A DNA stretch of 11,651 nt from assembly GCA_029859385.1 (NCBI GenBank), contig JAOUDF010000060.1, positions 1 to 11,651 of the forward strand, in the 5' to 3' direction. Every line of letters starts with the position of its first letter. Within the stretch, counting starts at the first letter, position 1. The stretch comes from Nitrospirota bacterium (lineage in GTDB: Bacteria; Nitrospirota; JAOUDF01). A program made the position numbers and the translations under genes. The notes beneath the pieces are model-generated. The model had not been told where the DNA came from, did no database searches, and worked only from the letters and a program-made list of their open reading frames with translations. Shown here in pieces: positions 6,298 through 11,651 of the stretch.

Positions 6298-7153
6298 GCT
6301 TCTGGATGTAAATGAGATCAGGATATTTGTGACATCTTTCGGTTCCGTCATTGAGCGGTTTCTCGAGATTGCCCCGGGTCCTCGCAACATGATAAAAACC
6401 TGCGACGTGGGTTCAAAGAGTTCCGTATTTGTCAAGGTGGGACTTGATGGAGATATCTCGGGTCGTCTTTTTATCGGGTTCTCCGATGCCGCTGCCTGCC
6501 AGGTGGCTGGCCGCATTCACAAGAAACTTCTGAACGAAGGGTGTGCTTTCGGAGAGGTTAGCCGGGAAGTCAAGGAGCTCCTTGCGGAGTTTGCCAATCA
6601 ACTCATCAGCTGTACCGTGGAAGAGTTGAAGCAGAAGGGCCTCGTTTGCGCGGCGACCGAACCTGAAGTGGGGGACGGTAAAGAGGGGAAGGGCGGAACT
6701 CACGATTTTGTAGCAACCTCGTTTCCTCTCGGAGAAATGGGGCAGATGGAACTGTTTCTCTCTCTTAAGGCAAACGTGACGAGGGAAATGACCGGCAAGA
6801 GGATAATGATCGTTGACGATTCACCCTCCATGCGTGCCATGATGAGGAATATTCTTGAAGACGCCGGCTATCTCATCGTAGGTGAGGCTGCCAATGGCCG
6901 TGACGCCATAACCACGATTCCTGCCTTTTCTCCCGATCTGGTGACCATGGACATAGAGATGCCCGACATTGATGGCGTGCAGGCCCTTTCCGCCATCAAG
7001 GTAAAACACCCCGAGGTAATAGTTATAATGGTGTCGTCTCTGTCGGAGCGGGCAAAAGTAATGGAGTGTCTCGCGAAGGGGGCCGCAAACTATATTCTGA
7101 AGCCCTACGAACCTCAAAAGGTGATTGAGGCGGTAGCGAGGGCGTTGAAATGA
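6284..7153 (+). CDS. CheX-type phosphatase domain fused to a CheY-like receiver
   Basis: The 289-residue protein has two parts. Residues 1-165 resemble the CheX/CheC family of CheY-P phosphatases: VNEIRIFVTSFGSVIERFL (9-27), the strand segment GDISGRLFIGFSD (56-68), and a helix with AEFANQLIS (101-109). The helix contains the family's catalytic pattern ExxN as Glu102 and Asn105. Residues 173-289 are a complete receiver with acidic pair Asp178-Asp179, phospho-acceptor Asp223 in TMDIEMPDIDG, Ser251 at the switch position in MVSSLSER, and Lys273 in LKPY. There is no DNA-binding or other output domain. The ATG at 6284 has AAGG 7 nt upstream and overlaps the cheR stop by 14 bp. This is the only receiver in the operon, so it is the likely phosphate target of CheA. 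It could act as a self-limiting CheY or a phosphate sink; both roles are inferred. Confidence 0.88.
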   Translation: MMQLRLLDVNEIRIFVTSFGSVIERFLEIAPGPRNMIKTCDVGSKSSVFVKVGLDGDISGRLFIGFSDAAACQVAGRIHKKLLNEGCAFGEVSREVKELLAEFANQLISCTVEELKQKGLVCAATEPEVGDGKEGKGGTHDFVATSFPLGEMGQMELFLSLKANVTREMTGKRIMIVDDSPSMRAMMRNILEDAGYLIVGEAANGRDAITTIPAFSPDLVTMDIEMPDIDGVQALSAIKVKHPEVIVIMVSSLSERAKVMECLAKGAANYILKPYEPQKVIEAVARALK

Positions 7154-7156
7154 TTG

Positions 7157-7217
7157 TGTAGGGGCATGTCTCTATGCCTGCCCGATAAAAGGGCGAACAC
7201 AGGGGTTCGCCCCTGCA
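7157..7217. repeat. 61-bp multi-hairpin intergenic element (REP/MITE-like)
   Basis: The element begins TGTAGGGGCA and ends GCCCCTGCA, imperfect terminal inverted repeats. It contains two hairpins: 7163-7167 with 7174-7178 (5 bp), and 7191-7198 with 7205-7212 (8 bp, 6-nt loop). It fills nearly the whole gap between the convergent stop codons of the che operon and yajQ. Elements with GTAGGGGC / GCCCC(T)AC ends and internal GGGCGA stems are familiar to me as short non-coding intergenic repeats in several bacterial groups. That relationship is from memory and not checked here. No flanking direct repeat was recognised. Confidence 0.7.
7185..7212 (-). terminator. Intrinsic terminator for the minus-strand operon, inside the repeat
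   Basis: Read on the minus strand, an 8-bp GC-rich stem (GGGCGAAC with GTTCGCCC, loop CCCTGT) is followed directly by TTTTAT. It starts 6 nt after the yajQ stop codon. This fits a Rho-independent terminator ending the ybeY-to-yajQ transcript. In the plus direction the same stem lacks a T-run. Confidence 0.6.
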
Positions 7218-7218
7218 T

Positions 7219-7710
7219 TTACCTGTAGTTCGTAAACTGCATGTCGATCCCCAGGTCTTCCCCCTTTAGCAGCTGAATGACGGCCTGGAGGTCGTCCCTC
7301 GACTTGCCCGTCACCCGCACCTGGTCGCCCTGGATGGCAGCCTGTACCTTGATCTTCGAGTTCTTCACGATCTTGACTATCTCTTTGGCCTTATCGGTGG
7401 GGATCCCCTGCTGAAGCGTTATCCGCTGCCGAACAGTGCTCCCCGCCGCCGGTTCGACCTTCCCGTAGGTGAGGGCTTTAAGCGGGATATTCCGCTTCAC
7501 CAGCTTCGACTGAAGCACATCCACCACGCTCTTCATCTTCTGGTCGTCGTCGGAGACGAGCACCAGCTCCTCCTTCTCGATCGCAATGCTGCTCTTGCTC
7601 CCCTTGAAGTCGAACCGCTGGCCGATCTCCTTCATCGCCTGGTTGACGGCGTTGTCCAGCTCCTGCATGTCGATCTTTGAGACGATATCGAATGAAGATT
7701 CACTTGCCAT
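7219..7710 (-). CDS. yajQ: YajQ-family nucleotide-binding protein
   Basis: The 163-residue protein matches the YajQ (DUF520) family in length and ends. The N-terminus has FDIVSKIDMQELDNAVNQA (7-25) and the signature RFDFKGSKSSI (32-42). The middle includes ALTYGKVEPAAG (79-90), and it closes with IDMQFTNYR. The family has two ferredoxin-like halves and is cytoplasmic. A Xanthomonas member is reported to bind cyclic di-GMP and act with a transcription factor, and the E. coli protein has been linked to nucleotide or RNA binding. The role in this organism is not established. The ATG at 7710 has AGGAGA 5 nt upstream (7716-7721). It is the last gene of the minus-strand run, 90 bp after lolA with a short-repeat array between them. 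Confidence 0.95.
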   Translation of the reverse strand: MASESSFDIVSKIDMQELDNAVNQAMKEIGQRFDFKGSKSSIAIEKEELVLVSDDDQKMKSVVDVLQSKLVKRNIPLKALTYGKVEPAAGSTVRQRITLQQGIPTDKAKEIVKIVKNSKIKVQAAIQGDQVRVTGKSRDDLQAVIQLLKGEDLGIDMQFTNYR

Positions 7711-7741
7711 GAGGTTCTCCTGTTATAAGTTCAGGGGTTTA

Positions 7742-7805
7742 GGCTGAAGGTTGAAGGCCGAAGGTAAAGGCTTTACCGTCGTTCCTTCAGTCTTCGGTCT
7801 TCAGT
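7742..7805. repeat. Inverted arrays of degenerate 7-mers between lolA and yajQ
   Basis: Three plus-strand units of GGYTGAA / GGCCGAA type (7742-7762) lead into the near-perfect palindrome GGTAAAGGCTTTACC (7763-7777). Three 7-mers of consensus CTTCAGT follow (7785-7805). The second set is the reverse complement of the first in rotated form, so the whole block can fold as an imperfect hairpin. The lolA stop codon (7801-7803) falls within the last unit. The block may affect mRNA stability or yajQ expression; nothing in the sequence proves this. Confidence 0.7.
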
Positions 7806-8442
7806 CTGTTTTTCCGGTATCCATGACTCGTATCCCCTTGGGTACGTTGAAGTCGAAGAGGCCGGCCGACAGGTTGGCATTCATCTGCATGTCCGACAGG
7901 GTGATGGTGGTAGTGTTATTGAACCCGTCCACGGTGATTACCTTTTCCACGTTCCCGGTGGACGGCGTCACCACCAGCCGGACCCTGGCGATATTACCCA
8001 TCTTTTTCAGGGGCGTCAACTCCACCACTGCCGACCCCCCTTCGTCGGGGCCGAGGGCGGCGTTAAAGTCCTCCGTCAGGTTCCGGTTGTGGGTGAGGAA
8101 GGCAAAGGCGGTGTCGCCGATTTCACCCTTTACTACCTGCCGGTCCTCGGGGATATAGAACCATGTGGTATGCCCGTTGATGACGAGCTGCTTGATCTGG
8201 GGCGACTGGTAGTCCCAGCGCATCAGGCCGGGGCGCTTCACAAAGACGGTCCCCGTTTCCTTCAGCGTCATCTTCGATATCCTGTTGTAGGCCTCCTGGC
8301 TGAACCGGGCCTTCATGTCGCGCATACCTGAATAGTTCTTGTGGATCTTCGCCAGCACTTCATCGATGTCGGCGGCCATGGCAGGCGAGAAGGTTGTTAT
8401 TAGTCCTATAAGCCCTATAAGTCCTATAGCTCTTTTCCTCAA
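7801..8442 (-). CDS. lolA: Periplasmic outer-membrane lipoprotein carrier LolA
   Basis: LolA takes lipoproteins from the LolCDE transporter and delivers them through the periplasm to the outer membrane. The 213-residue precursor has a Sec signal peptide: MRKR start, hydrophobic core 5-17, and predicted cleavage after PAMA (Ala23). The mature part shows the LolA-type opening VLAKIHKNYSGMRDMKARFSQ (28-48, shown in part), GTVFVKRPGLMRWDY (63-77), LVINGHTTWFYIPEDRQV (86-103), and the late strands ending FDFNVPKGIRVMD. The start is a TTG: AGGAGG (8448-8453) lies 5 nt before it, and the codon overlaps the ftsK TGA by 4 bp, so translation is probably coupled. The signal peptide core reads IGLIGLIGLI and is encoded by 9-bp tandem repeats. 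The stop codon is supplied by a downstream 7-mer repeat. Confidence 0.9.
   Translation of the reverse strand: MRKRAIGLIGLIGLITTFSPAMAADIDEVLAKIHKNYSGMRDMKARFSQEAYNRISKMTLKETGTVFVKRPGLMRWDYQSPQIKQLVINGHTTWFYIPEDRQVVKGEIGDTAFAFLTHNRNLTEDFNAALGPDEGGSAVVELTPLKKMGNIARVRLVVTPSTGNVEKVITVDGFNNTTTITLSDMQMNANLSAGLFDFNVPKGIRVMDTGKTD
8401..8427. repeat. Three 9-bp tandem repeats inside the lolA signal-peptide region
   Basis: Units at 8401-8409, 8410-8418 and 8419-8427 (plus strand) share the consensus AAGTCCTAT with one or two differences each. Nine bases equal three codons, and the units encode the Ile-Gly-Leu repeats of the LolA hydrophobic core. Gain or loss of a unit would stay in frame and change core length by three residues. 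Confidence 0.8.
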
Positions 8443-10640
8443 TCCACCCTCCTGATCAGTACGTCCCTCGGTTTGCTCCCGTCAGCCGGTCCTACGATGC
8501 CGTCCTCCTCCATCATCTCGATGATCCTTCCCGCCCTGGGGTAGCCTATCTTGAGCCTTCGCTGAAGCATCGAGATCGACGCCTGTCCCGAGGTGGTGAC
8601 CAGCTCCACGGCCCGGCGGTACATTTCGTCCCGCTCGGCATCGTCGCCTCCACCGACGCCGGTCTCGGGCGCGGGCGGTTGTATCTGCTCGAAGGGCTGA
8701 TAGTTGGGCTTCCCCTGCTGCTTGATGAAATCGGTAATCGCCCTGATCTCCTCGTCGGAGATATAGGGGCCGTGGATGCGCGACAGCTTGGACGTCCCCG
8801 GCGCGAGGAAGAGCATGTCGCCGTTACCCAGGAGCTGCTTGCCTCCCCGCTGGTCGAGGATGACCTTGGAGTCGATATCCGACGACACCTTGTAGGAGAT
8901 GCGGGTCGGCAGGTTAGCCTTGATGACGCCGGTGATGACGTCTACCGACGGCCGCTGAGTGGCGATGATGAGGTGGATGCCCGCGGCGCGGGCCTTGGCG
9001 GCCAGCCGGGCAATGGCGTCTTCCACGTCTCTTGCGACCACCATCATCAGGTCGGCCAGCTCGTCGATGATGACGACGATATAGGGGAGCGGGTCGGGGA
9101 CATCCCCCTCGCTGGTGGATGCCTTCATCCCCTCCCGTATCTCCTTGGTCGACGCGATGGTCTTGTTGTACCCTTCGATATTTCGCACCCCGGTCGATGC
9201 GAAGAGGGAGTAGCGACGCTCCATCTCGCCGATTACCTTCCGCAAGGCATCCGCCGCCTTCTTCATGTCGGTAATGACGGGGGAAAGCAGGTGGGGGATG
9301 CCGTCAAACATGGCCAGTTCTACCATTTTGGGGTCGATCATCAGGAACTTGACCTCGGAGGGCGCGGCATTATAGAGGATGCTCACGATCATGCTGCTGA
9401 CGCCGACGCTCTTGCCCGAACCGGTAGTCCCCGCCACCAGCAGGTGCGGCATCTTTGCCAGGTCGCTGCATGCGGGGGCGCCGATGGTGTCCTTCCCCAG
9501 GGCCAGCATAAGCTTTGAGCCGCCGGTCTTGAAGGCAGCGGAGGTGATGATCTCCCGCAGCAGGATCGACTCGCGGCTCGGGTTTGGTATCTCGATACCC
9601 ACCGCGGCCTTGCCGGGCAGGGGCGATACCCGTACCTCGGCCGGTGAACGCATGGCCAGGGCCAGGTCGTCGGCGAGGTTGACGATCCGGTTGACCTTTA
9701 CCCCGGGGGCCGGCTCGAACTCATACATCGTAATGACCGGTCCCGGCGATACCTGGGTGACGCGCCCTTCGACGCCGAAGTCGAGGAGCTTCTTCGTGAG
9801 GAGGTCGGAGCGGATCATCAGGTCGTCCCGCGAGATCTTCTTCTCGTTCTTGGGAGGTTCGTGGAGGAGCGACGACGGCGGCAGATGGTAGGCCTCGCCT
9901 TTCGGGTCGGCGAAACTGAAGGCCTCCTGGGTGGGGTCGAGGGTCGTCCGGTGGACCACCTCAGCTGGCCTTTTATCGACAATGGTCGGTTCGTGCAGGG
10001 GGGGCAGGGGTTCATCATCATCGGTGAGGTCGTCATCGGCAAAATCCGCGGTCGCCGCGAGGTCGCCGCCGGCCGAATCCGTCGCCATGCGTCCCCGGAT
10101 GCCGCCAAAGAGGGCCACCAGGGAAAACCGGGCCGCCAGCATGAGGGAGACCAGAAGGCTGGTAATGCTGATCATCAGGGCGCCCGTAATCGAGAACTGC
10201 TTCAGCAGCAGTGCCGCCAGCAGCCCCACACAGACCCCACCCGCCGGTATTACGGCCCCGAAGAGGCTGATGGTTTCTCCCCGCAACCTCAGCAATATCG
10301 CCACCGACACCACGAGCAGTATCGATGCCGCGATCCTGATCCCCCGGTGCGAACGGTCGGCCTTGCGGAATCGGCTGATCCCGTAGATGAAGCCGTAGAC
10401 CGGCAGGATGAATGCTGCCCCCCCCATGACCTGAAAGAGGATGTCGGCAAGCCAGGCACCGCTCTTTCCCATCAGGTTTCCGAATTCACCCTTGAGCCCT
10501 GTCAGCGAAGCGGAGTTCAGTGTGATATCGGCGGGGTGGTAGGTCAGGAGCGCCAGCAGCACAAAGAGTGCTCCCATGCAGCAGATGACCATGAGTACCT
10601 CATTGAAGAGGTTATGTTCGGTGGAAGGTTTCTTTTTCAT
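8439..10640 (-). CDS. ftsK: DNA translocase FtsK
   Basis: FtsK anchors at the division septum and pumps chromosomal DNA so that the termini separate and dimers are resolved. The 733-residue protein has four or five membrane helices in residues 14-178, a short acidic Pro/Asp-rich linker (about 185-265, including DDDLTDDDEP), an alpha domain (about 270-380), a RecA-like motor with Walker A AGTTGSGKS (403-411) and Walker B VVIIDELAD (522-530), plus ATQRPSVDV (560-568). A C-terminal winged-helix gamma domain spans about 667-733. This is far shorter than the E. coli protein because of the linker, and close to SpoIIIE-type lengths. The ATG at 10640 has no clear ribosome site; a second ATG at codon 17 has GAGG 5 nt before it and is an alternative start. 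In the gamma helix, GYPRAGR replaces the common GYNRAAR. The gene starts 7 bp after the kinase-PAP2 gene and overlaps lolA by 4 bp. Confidence 0.96.
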   Translation of the reverse strand: MKKKPSTEHNLFNEVLMVICCMGALFVLLALLTYHPADITLNSASLTGLKGEFGNLMGKSGAWLADILFQVMGGAAFILPVYGFIYGISRFRKADRSHRGIRIAASILLVVSVAILLRLRGETISLFGAVIPAGGVCVGLLAALLLKQFSITGALMISITSLLVSLMLAARFSLVALFGGIRGRMATDSAGGDLAATADFADDDLTDDDEPLPPLHEPTIVDKRPAEVVHRTTLDPTQEAFSFADPKGEAYHLPPSSLLHEPPKNEKKISRDDLMIRSDLLTKKLLDFGVEGRVTQVSPGPVITMYEFEPAPGVKVNRIVNLADDLALAMRSPAEVRVSPLPGKAAVGIEIPNPSRESILLREIITSAAFKTGGSKLMLALGKDTIGAPACSDLAKMPHLLVAGTTGSGKSVGVSSMIVSILYNAAPSEVKFLMIDPKMVELAMFDGIPHLLSPVITDMKKAADALRKVIGEMERRYSLFASTGVRNIEGYNKTIASTKEIREGMKASTSEGDVPDPLPYIVVIIDELADLMMVVARDVEDAIARLAAKARAAGIHLIIATQRPSVDVITGVIKANLPTRISYKVSSDIDSKVILDQRGGKQLLGNGDMLFLAPGTSKLSRIHGPYISDEEIRAITDFIKQQGKPNYQPFEQIQPPAPETGVGGGDDAERDEMYRRAVELVTTSGQASISMLQRRLKIGYPRAGRIIEMMEEDGIVGPADGSKPRDVLIRRVD
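8448..8453 (-). promoter_or_regulatory. Shine-Dalgarno site fixing the TTG start of lolA
   Basis: On the minus strand AGGAGG lies 5 nt before the TTG at 8442-8440, within the last codons of ftsK. There is no ATG in a suitable position, so this site decides the start. Confidence 0.8.
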
Positions 10641-10647
10641 GCGCCGG

Positions 10648-11343
10648 TTAAAAAAGCTGGAAAATGAGAAGGGTTATCAACGCACCCAGAATGCCGCCCG
10701 CCACCACTTCCCAGAGGCTGTGAATACCCAGAAGAAGACGACTGTGACTGGTCATCGCCGCCAGCACAAAGGTGATCAGGGCGACGAGGGGATTTTCCGT
10801 CAGCAGTACGACCGCCATCCAGATGGAGAAGGAGACCGCCGCATGTCCGCTGGGCATGCCGCCGTGGAGAGGCGTCCCCTTGCCGAATCTTGTTTTGACG
10901 ATGACAACCGTAATGACGACGACAACCAGGGCGATGACGGTCAGGTGCTCGGGCGCGGTTTCGAGAAACATTATGCCCGAGTATACAATATCCTTCACAT
11001 GCGGGTAAAGGACGAGATAGCCGATGATGACCGCCCCGAACGAAACGAGAAATACCGCGCCGGCGGCTACATCCTTGGCGATCTTCGCCATGGGGTGATA
11101 CCCCTCGGCGATCATATCGACGGTGACCTCCACGGCCGTGTTCAGCATCTCCGTCGCCATGACCAGGATTACCGCAAAAGAGAGGGCGATAAACTCCACC
11201 GCCGATACATCGAGCAGAAGACCGGCTATGATGACCACCAGCGCCATCAGCAGGTGCCAGCGCATATGTTTCTGCGTCCTGGCGGCGTAGAGGATCCCCT
11301 CTATGGCGACATTGGCGCTCTGGAGCCAGCCTTTGGGTTTCAT
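10648..11343 (-). CDS. dgkA: Undecaprenol/diacylglycerol kinase fused to a PAP2 phosphatase domain
   Basis: This 231-residue integral membrane protein has two domains. Residues 1-120 are a DgkA-type lipid kinase: the N-terminal GILYAARTQKHMRWHL (16-31), the signature EMLNTAVEVTVD (65-76), and HPMAKIAKDVAAGAV (83-97) with Glu65, Asn68, Glu72, Lys90 and Asp91 at the expected active-site positions. Residues 135-231 are a PAP2 lipid phosphatase: motif C1 as KTRFGKGTP (150-158), C2 as GMPSGH (162-167), and C3 as SR at 201-202 with His208 and Glu212. C1 has Thr157 where Arg is usual, and C3 ends in Glu rather than Asp. Kinase members of Gram-positive type phosphorylate undecaprenol, and PAP2 enzymes can dephosphorylate undecaprenyl pyrophosphate, so lipid-carrier recycling for cell-wall synthesis is the likely theme. 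The start overlaps the ybeY stop as ATGA. The exact substrate is inferred. Confidence 0.88.
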   Translation of the reverse strand: MKPKGWLQSANVAIEGILYAARTQKHMRWHLLMALVVIIAGLLLDVSAVEFIALSFAVILVMATEMLNTAVEVTVDMIAEGYHPMAKIAKDVAAGAVFLVSFGAVIIGYLVLYPHVKDIVYSGIMFLETAPEHLTVIALVVVVITVVIVKTRFGKGTPLHGGMPSGHAAVSFSIWMAVVLLTENPLVALITFVLAAMTSHSRLLLGIHSLWEVVAGGILGALITLLIFQLF

Positions 11344-11651
11344 CCTTGACCCTTGAATGTTGAACGTTGGACTTTTTTGAGAAGCTGCCGCTCCAGCCCC
11401 TCCATTTTACGGGCCTCTTCCTCTCCCCGCTCGTGGTCGTATCCCAGAAGGTGCAGGATGCCATGAATAAGGAGAATGGTGACTTCCTGTTCCAGCGAAT
11501 GCCCCTTTTCGGCAGCCTGCCGCTCCGCAACGGGCAGCGAGATGACGACATCCCCCAGGAGCGTTTCCTCGCCGGGGATGGCCTCTCCTTCGTGCATGGA
11601 GAAGGAGAGGACGTCGGTGGTCTTGTCCTTTCCCCGGTAATCACGGTTGAG
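11340..11651 (-). CDS. ybeY: Endoribonuclease YbeY, 5' end outside window
   Basis: YbeY is a metal-dependent RNase involved in maturing the 16S rRNA 3' end and in ribosome quality control. The visible 103 residues begin in the conserved NRDYRGKDKTTDVLSF segment at the window edge, so the true start lies beyond 11651; the internal ATG at 11597 is not the start. The hallmark zinc-binding motif is complete as HGILHLLGYDH (63-73 of the visible part), with its three His ligands. The last ten residues (VQRSTFKGQG) are encoded by four degenerate 7-mer repeats and look like an added tail. The TGA overlaps the ATG of the kinase-PAP2 gene by 4 bp. It is the first visible gene of the minus-strand operon; any promoter is outside the window. 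Confidence 0.95.
   Translation of the reverse strand, partial: LNRDYRGKDKTTDVLSFSMHEGEAIPGEETLLGDVVISLPVAERQAAEKGHSLEQEVTILLIHGILHLLGYDHERGEEEARKMEGLERQLLKKVQRSTFKGQG
11345..11372. repeat. Four degenerate 7-bp tandem repeats at the ybeY 3' end
   Basis: Four head-to-tail 7-mers with plus-strand consensus (C/G)TTGAAC lie at 11345-11351, 11352-11358, 11359-11365 and 11366-11372, each one or two bases from consensus. They lie inside the ybeY reading frame and encode its last residues, just before the start codon of the next gene. Confidence 0.7.

Noticed and set aside
8679..10667. Long plus-strand open frames opposite ftsK (8679-9518, 9861-10667)
   Set aside because: They are fully antisense to a clear ftsK. 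The translations are rich in His, Gly, Asp and Arg with no recognisable domain, and no ribosome site fits. They are typical shadow frames in GC-rich DNA.
10576..11644. Open frames overlapping the kinase-PAP2 gene (10576-11349 plus, 10637-11644 minus)
   Set aside because: Both run through well-supported kinase-PAP2 and ybeY coding sequence in other frames and give low-complexity translations without known motifs.
1..11651. CRISPR array, phage or defence island, transposase, tRNA or riboswitch
   Set aside because: No spaced direct repeats, integrase or transposase motifs, cloverleaf or known riboswitch core was seen. The content is chemotaxis and housekeeping genes with ordinary neighbours.

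Overview
The window looks like chromosomal DNA from a moderately GC-rich Gram-negative bacterium, most likely of the Geobacter lineage (Desulfuromonadia). This is inferred from the CheA architecture with an inserted MshEN-like segment, the chemotaxis cluster led by a STAS gene, the ybeY / kinase-PAP2 / ftsK / lolA gene order, and short 7-mer and 9-mer repeats at gene junctions. A periplasmic lipoprotein carrier (LolA) and a secreted rhodanese confirm an outer membrane. No database search was run. There is no rRNA, tRNA, CRISPR array, integrase or transposase, and no gene-free stretch longer than 300 bp.

Layout, left to right. (1) Positions 1-535 hold the tail of one rhodanese-like protein and a complete 135-residue exported single-domain rhodanese, followed by a strong hairpin. 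(2) Positions 624-7153 are a compact plus-strand chemosensory operon: STAS protein, CheA, CheW, methyl-accepting chemotaxis protein, CheR, and a fusion of a CheX-type CheY-phosphatase domain to a CheY-like receiver. The genes from cheA onward overlap by 11-14 bp or are 19 bp apart. A sequence resembling a sigma-28 (FliA) promoter lies upstream. No cheB, cheD or stand-alone cheY is present. (3) Positions 7154-7218 separate convergent transcription units and hold a 61-bp multi-hairpin element of REP/MITE type that can also act as an intrinsic terminator for the minus-strand genes. (4) Positions 7219-11651 are a minus-strand housekeeping operon, in transcription order ybeY (5' end outside the window), an undecaprenol/diacylglycerol kinase-PAP2 fusion, ftsK, lolA and yajQ.

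How the parts work together. The che operon can form a receptor-CheW-CheA array whose receptor is methylated by CheR. Its CheA would phosphorylate the receiver of the final gene, which carries its own putative phosphatase domain and so could turn itself off. The STAS protein lacks a phosphorylatable residue at the usual site and may be a structural partner rather than a phospho-switch. The minus-strand operon joins rRNA maturation (YbeY), lipid-carrier phosphorylation, chromosome segregation at division (FtsK), lipoprotein trafficking (LolA) and a nucleotide-binding protein (YajQ).

The most noteworthy points are the phosphatase-receiver fusion, the atypical CheA, the kinase-phosphatase fusion, and short repeats that have become part of coding ends: the LolA signal peptide, the LolA stop codon and the YbeY C-terminus. 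I saw no convincing wholly new system. The che cluster is an unusual variant of a known one.
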